Of a DNA stretch of 64,000 nucleotides, positions 1-8,542 are shown piece after piece. How positions within the stretch are numbered: position 1 is the first letter of the stretch; every line of letters starts with the position of its first letter. This DNA comes from Vibrio fortis. GTDB taxonomy: Bacteria > Pseudomonadota > Gammaproteobacteria > Enterobacterales > Vibrionaceae. The notes under the pieces are model-generated. The model saw nothing but the letters and a program-made list of their open reading frames with translations. It was not told where the DNA came from and did no database searches. The position numbers and the translations under genes were made by a program. The stretch is from positions 1 through 64,000 of the forward strand of contig NZ_JFFR01000018.1 of the NCBI RefSeq assembly GCF_000695685.1, in the 5' to 3' direction.

Positions 1-73
1 TCAGAAGTGAAACGCAATAGCGCCGATGGTAGTGTGGGGCTTCCCCATGTGAGAGTAGGACATCGCCAGGCTT
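1..73 (+). rRNA. rrf: 5S ribosomal RNA, 3' part (truncated by window start)
   Basis: The first ~73 bases match the 3' two thirds of gammaproteobacterial 5S rRNA, including the loop segment GGGGCTTCCCC and the closing CATCGCCAGGC that pairs with the absent 5' end. The 16S and 23S genes would lie to the left, outside the window. The exact 3' end is uncertain by a few bases. Confidence 0.93.
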
Positions 74-80
74 TAATTTC

Positions 81-101
81 GTTATTTGCATAGCAAATAA
101 C
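81..101 (+). terminator. Hairpin after 5S rRNA
   Basis: A perfect 9-bp stem (GTTATTTGC / GCAAATAAC) with a 3-nt loop follows the 5S gene. It has no U-tract, so it is more likely an rRNA processing or weak termination hairpin than a strong intrinsic terminator. Confidence 0.4.
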
Positions 102-140
102 AACTTCAACAGTGTACTAATCTGTTGATGACAATTTGTT

Positions 141-231
141 GGAGGGATGGCTGAGTGGTCGAAAGCACCGGTCTTGAAAACCGGCAACCGTTAATAGCGG
201 TTCTAGGGTTCAAATCCCTATCCCTCCACCA
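141..231 (+). tRNA. tRNA-Ser(UGA)
   Basis: A 91-nt class II tRNA with encoded CCA. The acceptor stem is GGAGGGA/TCCCTCC, the anticodon loop CTTGAAA gives anticodon UGA, there is a long variable arm, and the T-arm GGGTTCAAATCCC is canonical. It follows the 5S gene by about 70 nt and has its own terminator, so it may be read through from the rRNA operon or transcribed separately. Confidence 0.97.
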
Positions 232-237
232 CCATTG

Positions 238-269
238 AAAAGCCCGCTGAGAAATCAGCGGGCTTTTTT
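238..269 (+). terminator. Intrinsic terminator of tRNA-Ser
   Basis: Stem AGCCCGCTGA / TCAGCGGGCT with a GAAA tetraloop, followed by six T. It directly follows the encoded CCA of tRNA-Ser. Confidence 0.9.
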
Positions 270-296
270 CATTTCTGTCGTGTCGAATTCAAGTAA

Positions 297-322
297 CAAA
301 AAAAGAGCACTAGCGTGCCCTT
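297..322 (-). terminator. Intrinsic terminator of ilvY
   Basis: Read on the minus strand, AAGGGCAC / GTGCTCTT pair (one G-U) around a 4-nt loop, followed by a run of T. It lies about 35 nt past the ilvY stop codon. Confidence 0.7.
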
Positions 323-356
323 CCATATCGTTCTCTCTATTAACTATTTCTGATAG

Positions 357-1247
357 CTAATCCGTTAAATATTTCCCTTCTGCGACCTGCCAGAACGCTC
401 GGATGAGTGGGTTATCTAATTGCGCTCGCTTACAACATACGCCTAATTCAAAGGGCTTAATTGGTTCTATCTTTAAGCGTTCAACCTTATCTCTTACAGG
501 GCTGTTATTGATCACCACATCTGGGGCAATTCCAATACCACACCCAAGCGCTACCATGCTGACTATCGCTTCATGACCAGATACCTGAGCATAGATATTA
601 GGTTTGATTTTCAGCTTCTTAAACCATGCATTCGCACGCTCACGAGCTGTGCCTGCCTCTGGGATGATGAATGGTAGATCATTCCAATCGATGTGCTCAG
701 CCTGTAGTTGTTGGCTGAAGCTACTGACTCCTGCTGGAGAGATAACAGATAGCGGGATATCGCTAATTGTTTCAAATTCGAGGCGTGATGGAAGGATATC
801 TGGCTTAGCGGAAATAGCGATATCGACTTCGTCATTGAGGATCTTATCTATCGCTTGAGCTGGGTCGCCAGTTGAGAGCTTAAATTCAATATAAGGATGG
901 AGAGCTCGAAACTCAGTAATTAACTCAGGCAGATGACTATAGCTTGCAGTCACTGAGCAGAAGATTCGAATCTCACCTTTCAGCTCTTGTTCTCCGCCTT
1001 TTAAATGAAGGTTGTACTGTTGCCATTCACTGACAATATTGAGTGCAACGGGAAGCAATTGTTTTCCTGCTGGAGTGAGGTCGACACTACGGTTATCTCG
1101 AATCAGCAGCTCTTGCCCTGTTTCATCTTCGAGTTTCTGTATTTGGCGACTTAAAGCCGATGGGCTGACGTGCATCGCCGCCGCAGTCTTGCTGAAGTTT
1201 TTGCTGTCACACAAATGTATGAATAACTGTAATGATTTTATGTTCAT
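357..1247 (-). CDS. ilvY: LysR-type regulator IlvY
   Basis: A 296-aa LysR-family regulator. Residues 1-60 form the winged helix-turn-helix (MNIKSLQLFIHLCDSKNFSKTA onwards, with the typical SALSRQIQKLE recognition helix), and about 90-290 form the co-inducer-binding domain. It is divergent from ilvC across a 147-bp spacer, the arrangement known in enterics, where IlvY activates ilvC when acetolactate or acetohydroxybutyrate accumulates and represses itself. The length matches the family. The ATG at 1245-1247 leaves the operator region intact. The identification rests on both sequence and the divergent ilvC neighbour. Confidence 0.93.
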   Translation of the reverse strand: MNIKSLQLFIHLCDSKNFSKTAAAMHVSPSALSRQIQKLEDETGQELLIRDNRSVDLTPAGKQLLPVALNIVSEWQQYNLHLKGGEQELKGEIRIFCSVTASYSHLPELITEFRALHPYIEFKLSTGDPAQAIDKILNDEVDIAISAKPDILPSRLEFETISDIPLSVISPAGVSSFSQQLQAEHIDWNDLPFIIPEAGTARERANAWFKKLKIKPNIYAQVSGHEAIVSMVALGCGIGIAPDVVINNSPVRDKVERLKIEPIKPFELGVCCKRAQLDNPLIRAFWQVAEGKYLTD

Positions 1248-1267
1248 ATATTACGAATGTTTCCACG

Positions 1268-1304
1268 TTGCATTAATTGCAATAACTAATTGTGAATATA
1301 TCAC
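1268..1304. promoter_or_regulatory. Putative IlvY operator between ilvY and ilvC
   Basis: The divergent spacer holds two dyads. TTGCATTAATTGCAA at 1268-1282 is a 5-bp inverted repeat around a 5-bp centre, with the T-N11-A form of LysR sites. GTGAATATATCAC at 1292-1304 is a second dyad 10 bp away. Two adjacent operators are known for enteric IlvY; assigning these two dyads to IlvY is inference. The second resembles a CRP site but its spacer is one base too short. Confidence 0.55.
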
Positions 1305-1394
1305 TTTAAGCAACCGCATGTCTGTTTTAGTATGAACTCATTCGGTAACAAAGCTACCGACCTCAACGGAAAAATTCTTAAAAGGAGCGCCCAG

Positions 1395-2879
1395 ATGGCT
1401 AACTATTTCAATACTTTAAACCTACGCGAGCAGCTGGACCAATTAGGTCGTTGTCGTTTCATGGACCGCAGTGAATTTGCAACTGAAGCGGATTACCTGA
1501 AAGGTAAGAAAGTCGTTATCGTTGGTTGTGGTGCTCAAGGCCTGAACCAAGGTCTAAACATGCGTGACTCTGGCCTGAACGTAGCTTACGCACTTCGCCA
1601 GGCTGCGATTGACGAGCAACGTCAATCTTACAAAAACGCAAAAGAGAACGGTTTTGAAGTAGACAGCTACGAAAACCTAATCCCAGAAGCAGATCTAGTG
1701 ATCAACCTAACTCCAGACAAACAGCACACAAACGTTGTTGAGACAGTAATGCCTCTAATGAAAGAGGGTGCTGCACTAGGTTACTCTCACGGCTTCAACA
1801 TTGTTGAAGAAGGCATGCAGGTTCGTAAAGACCTAACGGTTGTTATGGTTGCACCTAAGTGTCCTGGTACAGAAGTACGTGAAGAGTACAAGCGTGGTTT
1901 CGGTGTTCCGACTCTTATCGCTGTTCACCCAGAGAATGATCCAAAGGGTGAAGGTTGGGATATCGCGAAAGCATGGGCTGCTGGTACTGGTGGTCACCGT
2001 GCGGGCTGTCTAGAGTCTTCATTTGTTGCTGAAGTGAAATCGGATCTAGTGGGCGAACAGACCATTCTATGTGGCATGCTACAAGCTGGCTCTATCGTTT
2101 CTTACGAGAAGATGGTTGCTGAAGGTATTGACCCGAGCTACGCAGGTAAGCTTCTACAGTACGGTTGGGAAACTGTTACGGAAGCACTAAAGTTTGGTGG
2201 TGTGACACACATGATGGACCGTCTATCAAACCCAGCGAAAATCAAAGCGTTCGAGCTTTCTGAAGAGCTAAAAGAGCTTATGCGTCCACTGTACAACAAG
2301 CACATGGATGACGTAATCACAGGTCACTTCTCTAGCACTATGATGGCTGACTGGGCAAACGACGATGCGAACCTACTAGGCTGGCGTGAAGAGACAGGTC
2401 AAACTGCATTCGAAAACTACCCTGAAGGTGATGTTGAAATCTCTGAGCAAGAGTACTTCGACAACGGTATCCTAATGGTTGCAATGGTTCGTGCTGGTGT
2501 TGAGCTAGCGTTCGAAGCCATGACTGCATCTGGCATCATCGATGAGTCTGCATACTACGAATCTCTACATGAGCTTCCACTAATCGCAAACACGGTTGCT
2601 CGTAAGCGTCTATACGAAATGAACGTAGTAATCTCTGATACAGCTGAATACGGTAACTACCTATTTGCTAACGTAGCAACACCACTACTACGTGAGAAGT
2701 TCATGCCTTCAGTATCTACAGACGTGATTGGTAAAGGTCTAGGTGAAACATCTAACCAAGTAGACAATGCTCGTCTAATCGAAGTGAACGAAGCTATCCG
2801 TAACCACCCAGTTGAGTACATCGGTGAAGAGCTACGTGCTTACATGAGCGACATGAAGCGCATTGCAGTAGGCGGCTAA
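1395..2879 (+). CDS. ilvC: Ketol-acid reductoisomerase (class II)
   Basis: A 494-aa enzyme that converts acetolactate or acetohydroxybutyrate to dihydroxy acids with NADPH and Mg2+, in isoleucine/valine synthesis in the cytoplasm. It opens [23 protein letters not shown] as in enterobacterial IlvC. The Rossmann motif [16 protein letters not shown] lies near residues 40-55. The length is that of the long class II form with a duplicated knotted C-terminal domain. The ATG at 1395 is preferred because AAAGGAGC lies 6-10 nt before it and homologues start with MANYF; the frame stays open upstream to 1332 but that part has no homologous look. Transcription is probably IlvY-activated from the divergent region. 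Confidence 0.97.
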   Translation: MANYFNTLNLREQLDQLGRCRFMDRSEFATEADYLKGKKVVIVGCGAQGLNQGLNMRDSGLNVAYALRQAAIDEQRQSYKNAKENGFEVDSYENLIPEADLVINLTPDKQHTNVVETVMPLMKEGAALGYSHGFNIVEEGMQVRKDLTVVMVAPKCPGTEVREEYKRGFGVPTLIAVHPENDPKGEGWDIAKAWAAGTGGHRAGCLESSFVAEVKSDLVGEQTILCGMLQAGSIVSYEKMVAEGIDPSYAGKLLQYGWETVTEALKFGGVTHMMDRLSNPAKIKAFELSEELKELMRPLYNKHMDDVITGHFSSTMMADWANDDANLLGWREETGQTAFENYPEGDVEISEQEYFDNGILMVAMVRAGVELAFEAMTASGIIDESAYYESLHELPLIANTVARKRLYEMNVVISDTAEYGNYLFANVATPLLREKFMPSVSTDVIGKGLGETSNQVDNARLIEVNEAIRNHPVEYIGEELRAYMSDMKRIAVGG

Positions 2880-2947
2880 TTAGCATCGCAAGAATTTAGA
2901 GAACTCCAAAAAATTGGAGTCATAAATAAAAAACACAACATCTAATT

Positions 2948-2986
2948 AAAAGGCTTGGTCGCCGTTGACCAAGCCTTTTTGTTTTT
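2948..2986 (+). terminator. Intrinsic terminator of ilvC
   Basis: Stem AAAAGGCTTGGTC / GACCAAGCCTTTTT with a 6-nt loop and T-rich tail. A shorter hairpin, ACTCCAA / TTGGAGT at 2903-2920, precedes it without a U-tract. Confidence 0.9.
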
Positions 2987-3102
2987 ACAGAGCTCGCCAA
3001 CTTGCTCCTGAAGATGTGGACGATGTATGTCTTCACTATCACGCCTTAAAGCAATGGAAGAGTATTGCTTGGAGTATACCTTCACAGAATATGAGCGTAT
3101 AA

Positions 3103-3134
3103 AAAAGGGTTGATGCTTACACATCAACCCTTTT
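3103..3134 (-). terminator. Terminator of ubiK (bidirectional shape)
   Basis: GGGTTGATG / CATCAACCC around a 6-nt loop, flanked by A-tract and T-tract, so it can act on either strand. It lies just past the ubiK stop. Confidence 0.85.
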
Positions 3135-3152
3135 GTATTTTTGCATTTACGC

Positions 3153-3404
3153 TTATTTGTCAGCTAGCTTCGCTTCTAGATCTGCTAGTTTTTGTTCCAT
3201 CTCAGTTAGCTTCTGACGTGTACGTAGTAGAACCTGAGTTTGAACATCGAACTCTTCACGGCTGACAACGTCTAGCTTGTTTAGTTGGCCTTGGATAACT
3301 TGGCGAACCTTTTGGTCCACATCAGAACCTAGCTCTTTCACTGGCTGAGGCATAGAGTCATGGATTTGTTTCGCAATCTGCTCTAGTTTTTTTGGATCAA
3401 ACAT
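3153..3404 (-). CDS. ubiK: Ubiquinone biosynthesis accessory factor UbiK (BMFP/YqiC family)
   Basis: An 83-aa protein with the family opening [19 protein letters not shown]. Residues 1-45 form an amphipathic helical part, and about 50-83 are a Leu-heptad coiled coil ([18 protein letters not shown]). UbiK/YqiC proteins trimerise through this coil, bind membranes and assist the late, O2-dependent ubiquinone enzymes with UbiJ; ubiJ is also in this window at 53.7 kb. It stands alone with its own downstream terminator. Confidence 0.9.
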   Translation of the reverse strand: MFDPKKLEQIAKQIHDSMPQPVKELGSDVDQKVRQVIQGQLNKLDVVSREEFDVQTQVLLRTRQKLTEMEQKLADLEAKLADK

Positions 3405-3475
3405 ATCAATTAAAACTCCTGATTATTTCCTACTATTCTATTTAATCGCAGTGGAGATGTCGCCTGTGGCGTATA

Positions 3476-3501
3476 AAAAAAGGTCACCGAGTGACCTTTT
3501 T
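3476..3501 (-). terminator. Terminator of the RND efflux operon
   Basis: GGTCAC / GTGACC with a 3-nt loop, A-tract before and T-tract after, in the gap between the pump gene stop and ubiK. Confidence 0.8.
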
Positions 3502-3523
3502 GCGATTAACGTGAAACTTGAGG

Positions 3524-6500
3524 TTAGTTGTTGTCCGCTAACTCTCGGTGTGCCGCTTTCGCTTCATCGACACGTGCTAGTTTCTCTAAGTCTTTATCTT
3601 CAACAAAAACCGGTAGTGGTTTGTGTTTCTCTGCTAGGTAGCTGTAGATAACAGGCAACACGAACAGCGTGAAGATAGTACCAATTGCTAGACCAGCAAC
3701 GATAACAATACCGATACTGAAACGTTGAGCAGCACCTGCACCACTTGCGTACATCAGTGGGATAAGACCTGCGATCATCGCTGCAGTTGTCATTAGGATA
3801 GGACGTAGACGAACCTTCGCCGCTTCCATTACTGCTTCAATACGTGATTTCTTGTTGTGCAGCTGCTCTTCTTTTGCCACCTCACAGATCAAGATACCGT
3901 GCTTGGTAATCAGACCAACCAGTGTGATCAAACCTACTTGCGAGTAGATGTTCATGGTTGCTGCACCCCATGCAAGGGCAATCAATGCACCACAGATAGC
4001 TAGTGGTACCGAAACCATGATAACCAGTGGATCCTTCACTGACTCGAACTGAATTGCCAGTACTAGGAAGATGATCGCCAGTGCTAGACCAAATGTTGCG
4101 TATAGCGCGCTACCTTCGGTTACGTATTGGCGAGCCTCACCCATGTAGTCATGGTTGTAGCCACTTGGTAGTTTGGTCTCTGCAATGTTCTCAAACCATG
4201 CAATCGCATCACCCATCGCAGCGCCTGGAGCAGGTACGGCACCAATCGTTGCTGAGTTCAGTTGGTTGAAGTGAGGAAGAGAGCGAGGCTCTGCCACCAC
4301 ATCAATGGTAATCAAACTGCCCAGAGGTACGGCTCTGCCATCAGCTGCACGTACGTAGTAATTGTTCATCGACTCAGGGTTCAGACGGAACTTACGTTCA
4401 ACCTGTGGGATAACTTCGTACGAACGGCCATTCAGGTCGATACGGTTAACGTAACCATCGGACATCATAGTACCTAGCGTGATACCAATATCTTGCATTG
4501 TCACGCCGTAAGCACCTGCTTTGTCTTTATCGATGTTGATCTTCATGGTCGCTGAGTCGTAGTTCAGATCAAGATCTGAGTAAACGAATAGCGGGTTTGA
4601 AGATACTTCTGCCAGAATGTCAGTTGTGATCTGGAAAAGGCTCTCAAAGCTGTTTGGTGTTGTAATAACAAACTGAATTGGAAGACCTGAACCTGCACCT
4701 GGAAGCTCTGGCATTTGGAACGCCGTTACAGCCATTCCTGGAACATCTTTAACTAATTCACCTACACGGTTAGCAACGTCAGACTGACTTGCTTCACGCT
4801 CACTCCAAGGCACCATTGATGCAATACCAAAGGCTTGGTTTGCGTTTGGCACACCAGTAAATACCTGAGCATATGCTACTTCTGGTTGATCAGAAAGAAT
4901 CGTGTTGACGTCGTTCATGGTGTTTTGCATGAAGTCTAGGTTCGCATTCGACGGTGCGGTACCCATAAGCATGATTACACCTTTATCCTCAGATGGTGCG
5001 AGCTCACTCGGGATAAATTTGAACAGCATTGGCAGACTTGCAAATACGATGATAGCGAAACCAATGAACACTGGACGATGCTGCATAACAGCACCAAGCA
5101 TGCGCTCATAGCGATTCGTCATGCCATCAAGAACATTGTGTACTTTCTGCTCAAACTTGCTTGGCTCTGCGTGAGCTTTAAGCATTTTTGAACACATCAT
5201 AGGAGAAAGCGTCAGTGCTACGATGCCCGATACAAATACCGAACCGGCAAGTGTTAGTGCGAACTCTTTAAATAGTGAGCCCGTAATACCACCCATCATT
5301 GCGATCGGTGCATATACCGCACCTAGCGTCAGTGTCATTGCAATAACTGGAACCGCGATTTCACGAGTACCGATGATTGCTGCACGGAATGGCGATTCAC
5401 CAAGCTTGATGTGACGGTCGACGTTCTCAAGAACAACGATCGCATCATCTACCACCAGACCGATAGCGAGTACCATCGCCAGTAGCGTCATCAGGTTCCA
5501 TGAGAAACCCATTGCCTGCATTACCATTGCCACACCGATTAGAGACAATGGAATAGTAACGATTGGAATCAGTACTGCACGGAACGAACCTAGGAACAGT
5601 GTAATAACGACCAATACGATCAAAGCCGCTTCAAGAATAGTTTTAATAACCTCTTGAATAGATTCATTGATTGCAATAGTCGAGTCATACATCACGTTCA
5701 TCGAGATGTTGCTTGGTAGGTTCTTCTCTAGTTGAGGAAGAAGCTCTAGTACATCTGCCGCAATGTTGATCGGGTTTGCACTTGGTGCTGCGTTAATCGC
5801 TGCAACAACCGCTTCCTGACCGTTGGCACTTGCTCGGTAAACATCGTGGCTCTTCTCTAGAGAAACCTTAGCAATGTCAGATAGACGGATAATTTCGCCT
5901 TCGCCGCTTCGTACTACAAGATTCTCTAGCTCTTCAACGTTGGATACTTGGGTATCAGCACTGCCGTTGTAAAGTACGAACTCACCCGTCGCTTGGCCCG
6001 TCGCTGATTGGTAGTTGTTGGCGTTCAGTACCGTCATTACATCGCTAGCAGTTAGGTCAACTGCTGCCATTTTTGACGGGTCTAGCCATACGCGAAGTGC
6101 GTATTTCATACCACCATATAGGTCAACCTTAGATACACCGTTTACCGTAAATAGCTGCGGGTTGATTACACGTTCTAGGTAGTCGGTAATCTGGCTCGAA
6201 GCCAATTCATCACTAGTAAAGCCAATGTACAGTACCGCCGTTGTCGAACCCGTAGACATGGTTACAGTTGGATCTTCTGCCTCTCTTGGAAGCTGGGAAC
6301 GAACCGAGTTTGTCTTGGCCAGTATGTCAGACAGAGCTGCGTTTGGATCTGTGTTCAACTTCATGTTTACAGTAATGGTAGAGCTACCAAGAACCGAAGA
6401 TGAAGTCATATAGTCGATGTTATCCGCCTGAGCAACAGCTTGCTCAAGAGGCTGAGTAATAAAACCTTGGATAAGATCGGCACTCGCACCGTAGTAACTC

Positions 6501-6646
6501 GTGGTAACGGTTACTACGGTATTCGTCATTTCTGGGTATTCACGCACCTGCATCTTGAAGATTGCTTGCAAACCAAGCAGAGCTATCAAGAAGCTGATGG
6601 ATACCGCTAGAACTGGACGTTTAATAAAAACATCAGTAAAGCGCAT
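3524..6646 (-). CDS. vexB: RND multidrug efflux pump, inner-membrane subunit (VexB-like)
   Basis: A 1040-aa resistance-nodulation-division transporter that exports drugs, detergents and bile salts, driven by protons, together with an adaptor and an outer-membrane channel. It opens MRFTDVFIKRPVLAVSISF as in the HAE1-like group. The proton-relay aspartates are D400-D401 in TM4 (GLVVDDAIVVLENVDR) and the TM10 lysine is K915 (GLITKHGILICEVAKEEQ). Length and the two-fold TM-plus-periplasmic-loop layout are normal. It is 11 nt downstream of the adaptor gene. The position next to ilvC/ubiK and the TetR regulator matches vexRAB of V. cholerae, so the name is likely but not proven. No outer-membrane channel gene is adjacent; such pumps usually recruit TolC. 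Confidence 0.88.
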   Translation of the reverse strand: MRFTDVFIKRPVLAVSISFLIALLGLQAIFKMQVREYPEMTNTVVTVTTSYYGASADLIQGFITQPLEQAVAQADNIDYMTSSSVLGSSTITVNMKLNTDPNAALSDILAKTNSVRSQLPREAEDPTVTMSTGSTTAVLYIGFTSDELASSQITDYLERVINPQLFTVNGVSKVDLYGGMKYALRVWLDPSKMAAVDLTASDVMTVLNANNYQSATGQATGEFVLYNGSADTQVSNVEELENLVVRSGEGEIIRLSDIAKVSLEKSHDVYRASANGQEAVVAAINAAPSANPINIAADVLELLPQLEKNLPSNISMNVMYDSTIAINESIQEVIKTILEAALIVLVVITLFLGSFRAVLIPIVTIPLSLIGVAMVMQAMGFSWNLMTLLAMVLAIGLVVDDAIVVLENVDRHIKLGESPFRAAIIGTREIAVPVIAMTLTLGAVYAPIAMMGGITGSLFKEFALTLAGSVFVSGIVALTLSPMMCSKMLKAHAEPSKFEQKVHNVLDGMTNRYERMLGAVMQHRPVFIGFAIIVFASLPMLFKFIPSELAPSEDKGVIMLMGTAPSNANLDFMQNTMNDVNTILSDQPEVAYAQVFTGVPNANQAFGIASMVPWSEREASQSDVANRVGELVKDVPGMAVTAFQMPELPGAGSGLPIQFVITTPNSFESLFQITTDILAEVSSNPLFVYSDLDLNYDSATMKINIDKDKAGAYGVTMQDIGITLGTMMSDGYVNRIDLNGRSYEVIPQVERKFRLNPESMNNYYVRAADGRAVPLGSLITIDVVAEPRSLPHFNQLNSATIGAVPAPGAAMGDAIAWFENIAETKLPSGYNHDYMGEARQYVTEGSALYATFGLALAIIFLVLAIQFESVKDPLVIMVSVPLAICGALIALAWGAATMNIYSQVGLITLVGLITKHGILICEVAKEEQLHNKKSRIEAVMEAAKVRLRPILMTTAAMIAGLIPLMYASGAGAAQRFSIGIVIVAGLAIGTIFTLFVLPVIYSYLAEKHKPLPVFVEDKDLEKLARVDEAKAAHRELADNN

Positions 6647-6657
6647 TGTGACTCCAA

Positions 6658-7764
6658 TTATAACTGAGGTGTTTCAGAAGGTGGTGTGATTGCATCACTC
6701 TCAACAACTTTCACCTTGGCACCATTACTTAGACGAACTTGACCTGAAGTCACGACTACATCACCCGCTTTCACACCTTCAAGAATGTGTGCGATGTCTG
6801 CAGTACGTTCACCTACTTTTACTACGTGTTGTGTAACGCGTTTTACGCCATCTTCTTCAGTCAAGATGTAAACATTGTCACCGTATAGAGTGAAAGTGAT
6901 TGCTGTTTGAGGCAGTGCAACTTGGTTCTCTAGAGTCGGTAGAATGATGTTGGCACGAGCGAACATACCGCTACGTAGCTTGCCATCACTGTTTGGAATG
7001 TCTGCTTGAACTTGAATCAGACCACTTTGCACGCTTACTGCTGGTTCGATAGCGCTGATTGAACCTTCAAACGGTGTCTCTGGGTAAGCATCAACGAAGA
7101 TATCAACCGCTTGGCCAACATTGATGCGTGAGATGTCTGTTTGAGAAACCGTGAAGCGCAGACGCATCACACTGGTGTCTTCTAGACGAACGATATCAGT
7201 ACCAGATTGAAGGTATTGACCTAGGTACACATTACGAATACCCACAGTACCGTCGAATGGTGCGCGAATTTCACGACGAGCGATCGAAGCTTTTAGGCTC
7301 TCAATATCAGCAGATAGAGAGAAGTAGTTCGCTTCTGCTTCGTCGTATGCTTCTTTTGAGATAGAACCTTTCTTGAATAGGCCTTGGTAACGCTTGTACT
7401 TAGCTTGTGCTGCCGGTAGTCGCGCTTGAGAGCTTTTCAGGTTTGCTTTCTCAACGTCTGAATCTAGACGTACTAATAGTTGGTCGCTCTTAACCTCAGT
7501 ACCCGATTCAAAAGAGATTTGATCGATAACGCCACTGGTTTCGTTTGCCAGTGTTACACCTTGGTTTGGTTCGATGAAACCGATAGCTTCGATTACTGGA
7601 ACCCAGTCGATCGGTTGAACGTCAGTTACCGTTACCGGGAACTCAGGCTCAGGTCGGTTTGCCATGTATTCAGCAATTTTTTGTTGTTTGAACATGTTGA
7701 ACCCAATAACGCTGCCAAAAAGAAGCACAGCAATGAGTAACATGAAGAAAGTCCACTTTTTCAT
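6658..7764 (-). CDS. vexA: RND efflux periplasmic adaptor (membrane fusion protein, VexA-like)
   Basis: A 368-aa adaptor bridging the RND pump and outer-membrane channel. It has one N-terminal membrane anchor (MKKWTFFMLLIAVLLFGSVIGF), a lipoyl half (about 60-85), a helical hairpin (about 90-165, AKYKRYQGLFKKGSISKEAYDEAEANY), the second lipoyl half (REIRAPFDGTVGI) and beta-barrel/membrane-proximal domains. There is no lipobox Cys, so it is anchored by the helix. The ATG at 7762-7764 has GGAG 11 nt upstream; a TTG three codons earlier sits only 2 nt from that GGAG and is less likely. Operon order is regulator-adaptor-pump. Confidence 0.88.
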   Translation of the reverse strand: MKKWTFFMLLIAVLLFGSVIGFNMFKQQKIAEYMANRPEPEFPVTVTDVQPIDWVPVIEAIGFIEPNQGVTLANETSGVIDQISFESGTEVKSDQLLVRLDSDVEKANLKSSQARLPAAQAKYKRYQGLFKKGSISKEAYDEAEANYFSLSADIESLKASIARREIRAPFDGTVGIRNVYLGQYLQSGTDIVRLEDTSVMRLRFTVSQTDISRINVGQAVDIFVDAYPETPFEGSISAIEPAVSVQSGLIQVQADIPNSDGKLRSGMFARANIILPTLENQVALPQTAITFTLYGDNVYILTEEDGVKRVTQHVVKVGERTADIAHILEGVKAGDVVVTSGQVRLSNGAKVKVVESDAITPPSETPQL

Positions 7765-7781
7765 TATGGTCAAAACTCCGA

Positions 7782-8363
7782 TCAGTGTTTAATTATTGCA
7801 TCCCAGCTCGCTTCAATGGCAGCTTCTAAAGCCTCATCATCGAGTTGGTAAAAACCTAAAGAATGCTTGCGGGCGAGTGACACACTTGCCGCTAAGCTCA
7901 GTCCACTTAATACTTCATTATCAAGTGGTTTAAATAGCCCTTGCTCTTTGCCTTCGTTAAACAACAGCTCAACTTGGGCAAACATTTTTCTTTCTAGTTC
8001 CCTGAAAGTTTTACTATTTGTTACAGGTAAAGAGTCATATTGAACGCGGTTTTTGATCGCCGCTAAGTTGGTGCCAGCCAGGTTCCATATGTTGAGCCAC
8101 ATGGTTCTGTAACGCTGCTTAATCGGTGCGGAGTCGTCTACCCCGAACTGGACTGCTTCAGCAATACGTTGTGTAACCTGAATACGCACCTCTTCAATCA
8201 AGTGCTCTTTATCATCGAAATAGCGATATATAGTGCCTGCAGCTACGCCTGCTTCTTTCGCCAGTTTCTGCATTGAAAGGCCTTGAAAACCTTCCGCTGC
8301 AATGACTGTTTCAGCGGCAGATAGAATCTGTAAGCGCTTATCTTGAGAAGTATGATTGTTCAT
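7782..8363 (-). CDS. vexR: TetR-family repressor of the efflux operon (VexR-like)
   Basis: A 193-aa regulator. The N-terminal HTH spans about residues 8-55 (RLQILSAAETVIAAEGFQGLSMQKLAKEAGVAAGTIYRYF), and the helical ligand-binding domain fills the rest. It heads the operon 17 nt before the adaptor gene, so it probably controls its own transcription and that of the pump in response to pump substrates. The frame can also start at an ATG at 8394-8396, adding 11 residues, but that codon lies inside the 24-bp palindromic operator and has no Shine-Dalgarno sequence; the start at 8361-8363 is preferred. Neither start has a strong ribosome-binding site. Confidence 0.87.
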   Translation of the reverse strand: MNNHTSQDKRLQILSAAETVIAAEGFQGLSMQKLAKEAGVAAGTIYRYFDDKEHLIEEVRIQVTQRIAEAVQFGVDDSAPIKQRYRTMWLNIWNLAGTNLAAIKNRVQYDSLPVTNSKTFRELERKMFAQVELLFNEGKEQGLFKPLDNEVLSGLSLAASVSLARKHSLGFYQLDDEALEAAIEASWDAIIKH

Positions 8364-8374
8364 AATCTTATCAG

Positions 8375-8398
8375 TAATGAATGAACGTTCATTCATTA
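8375..8398. promoter_or_regulatory. Perfect 24-bp palindrome: putative TetR/VexR operator
   Basis: The half-site TAATGAATGAAC is followed directly by its exact reverse complement. Length and symmetry are those of a TetR-family operator, with GAACGTTC at the centre. It lies immediately upstream of the regulator, so autoregulation of the vexRAB-like operon is expected. Confidence 0.8.
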
Positions 8399-8542
8399 TA
8401 GCTCAAGAACCATCCATTTGTGCAAGTAAGTTTTATGCGTAGAGCGTAAAAATCTTGTATAAGAGAACGTAGCATTCAAAACATTGCAGCATTATTATAG
8501 GCGCGAATTCCAATTGACCCCTGAGATGACATCGAGAATCTA

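Noticed and set aside
1292..1304. CRP site in front of ilvC.
   Set aside because: TGTGA and TCAC are separated by 5, not 6, bases, and the outer bases do not match.
1332..1394. N-terminal extension of IlvC by 21 residues.
   Set aside because: Homologues start at MANYF and a good ribosome-binding site (AAAGGAGC) sits right before 1395; the extension covers the promoter region.
2965..3105. Possible small gene or remnant after ilvC (plus-strand frame reading RARQLAPEDVDDVCLHYHALKQ, or a 28-aa frame in another phase).
   Set aside because: No ATG with a ribosome-binding site, and the first frame runs through the ilvC terminator. The amino-acid string looks orderly but could be chance; a database search would decide.
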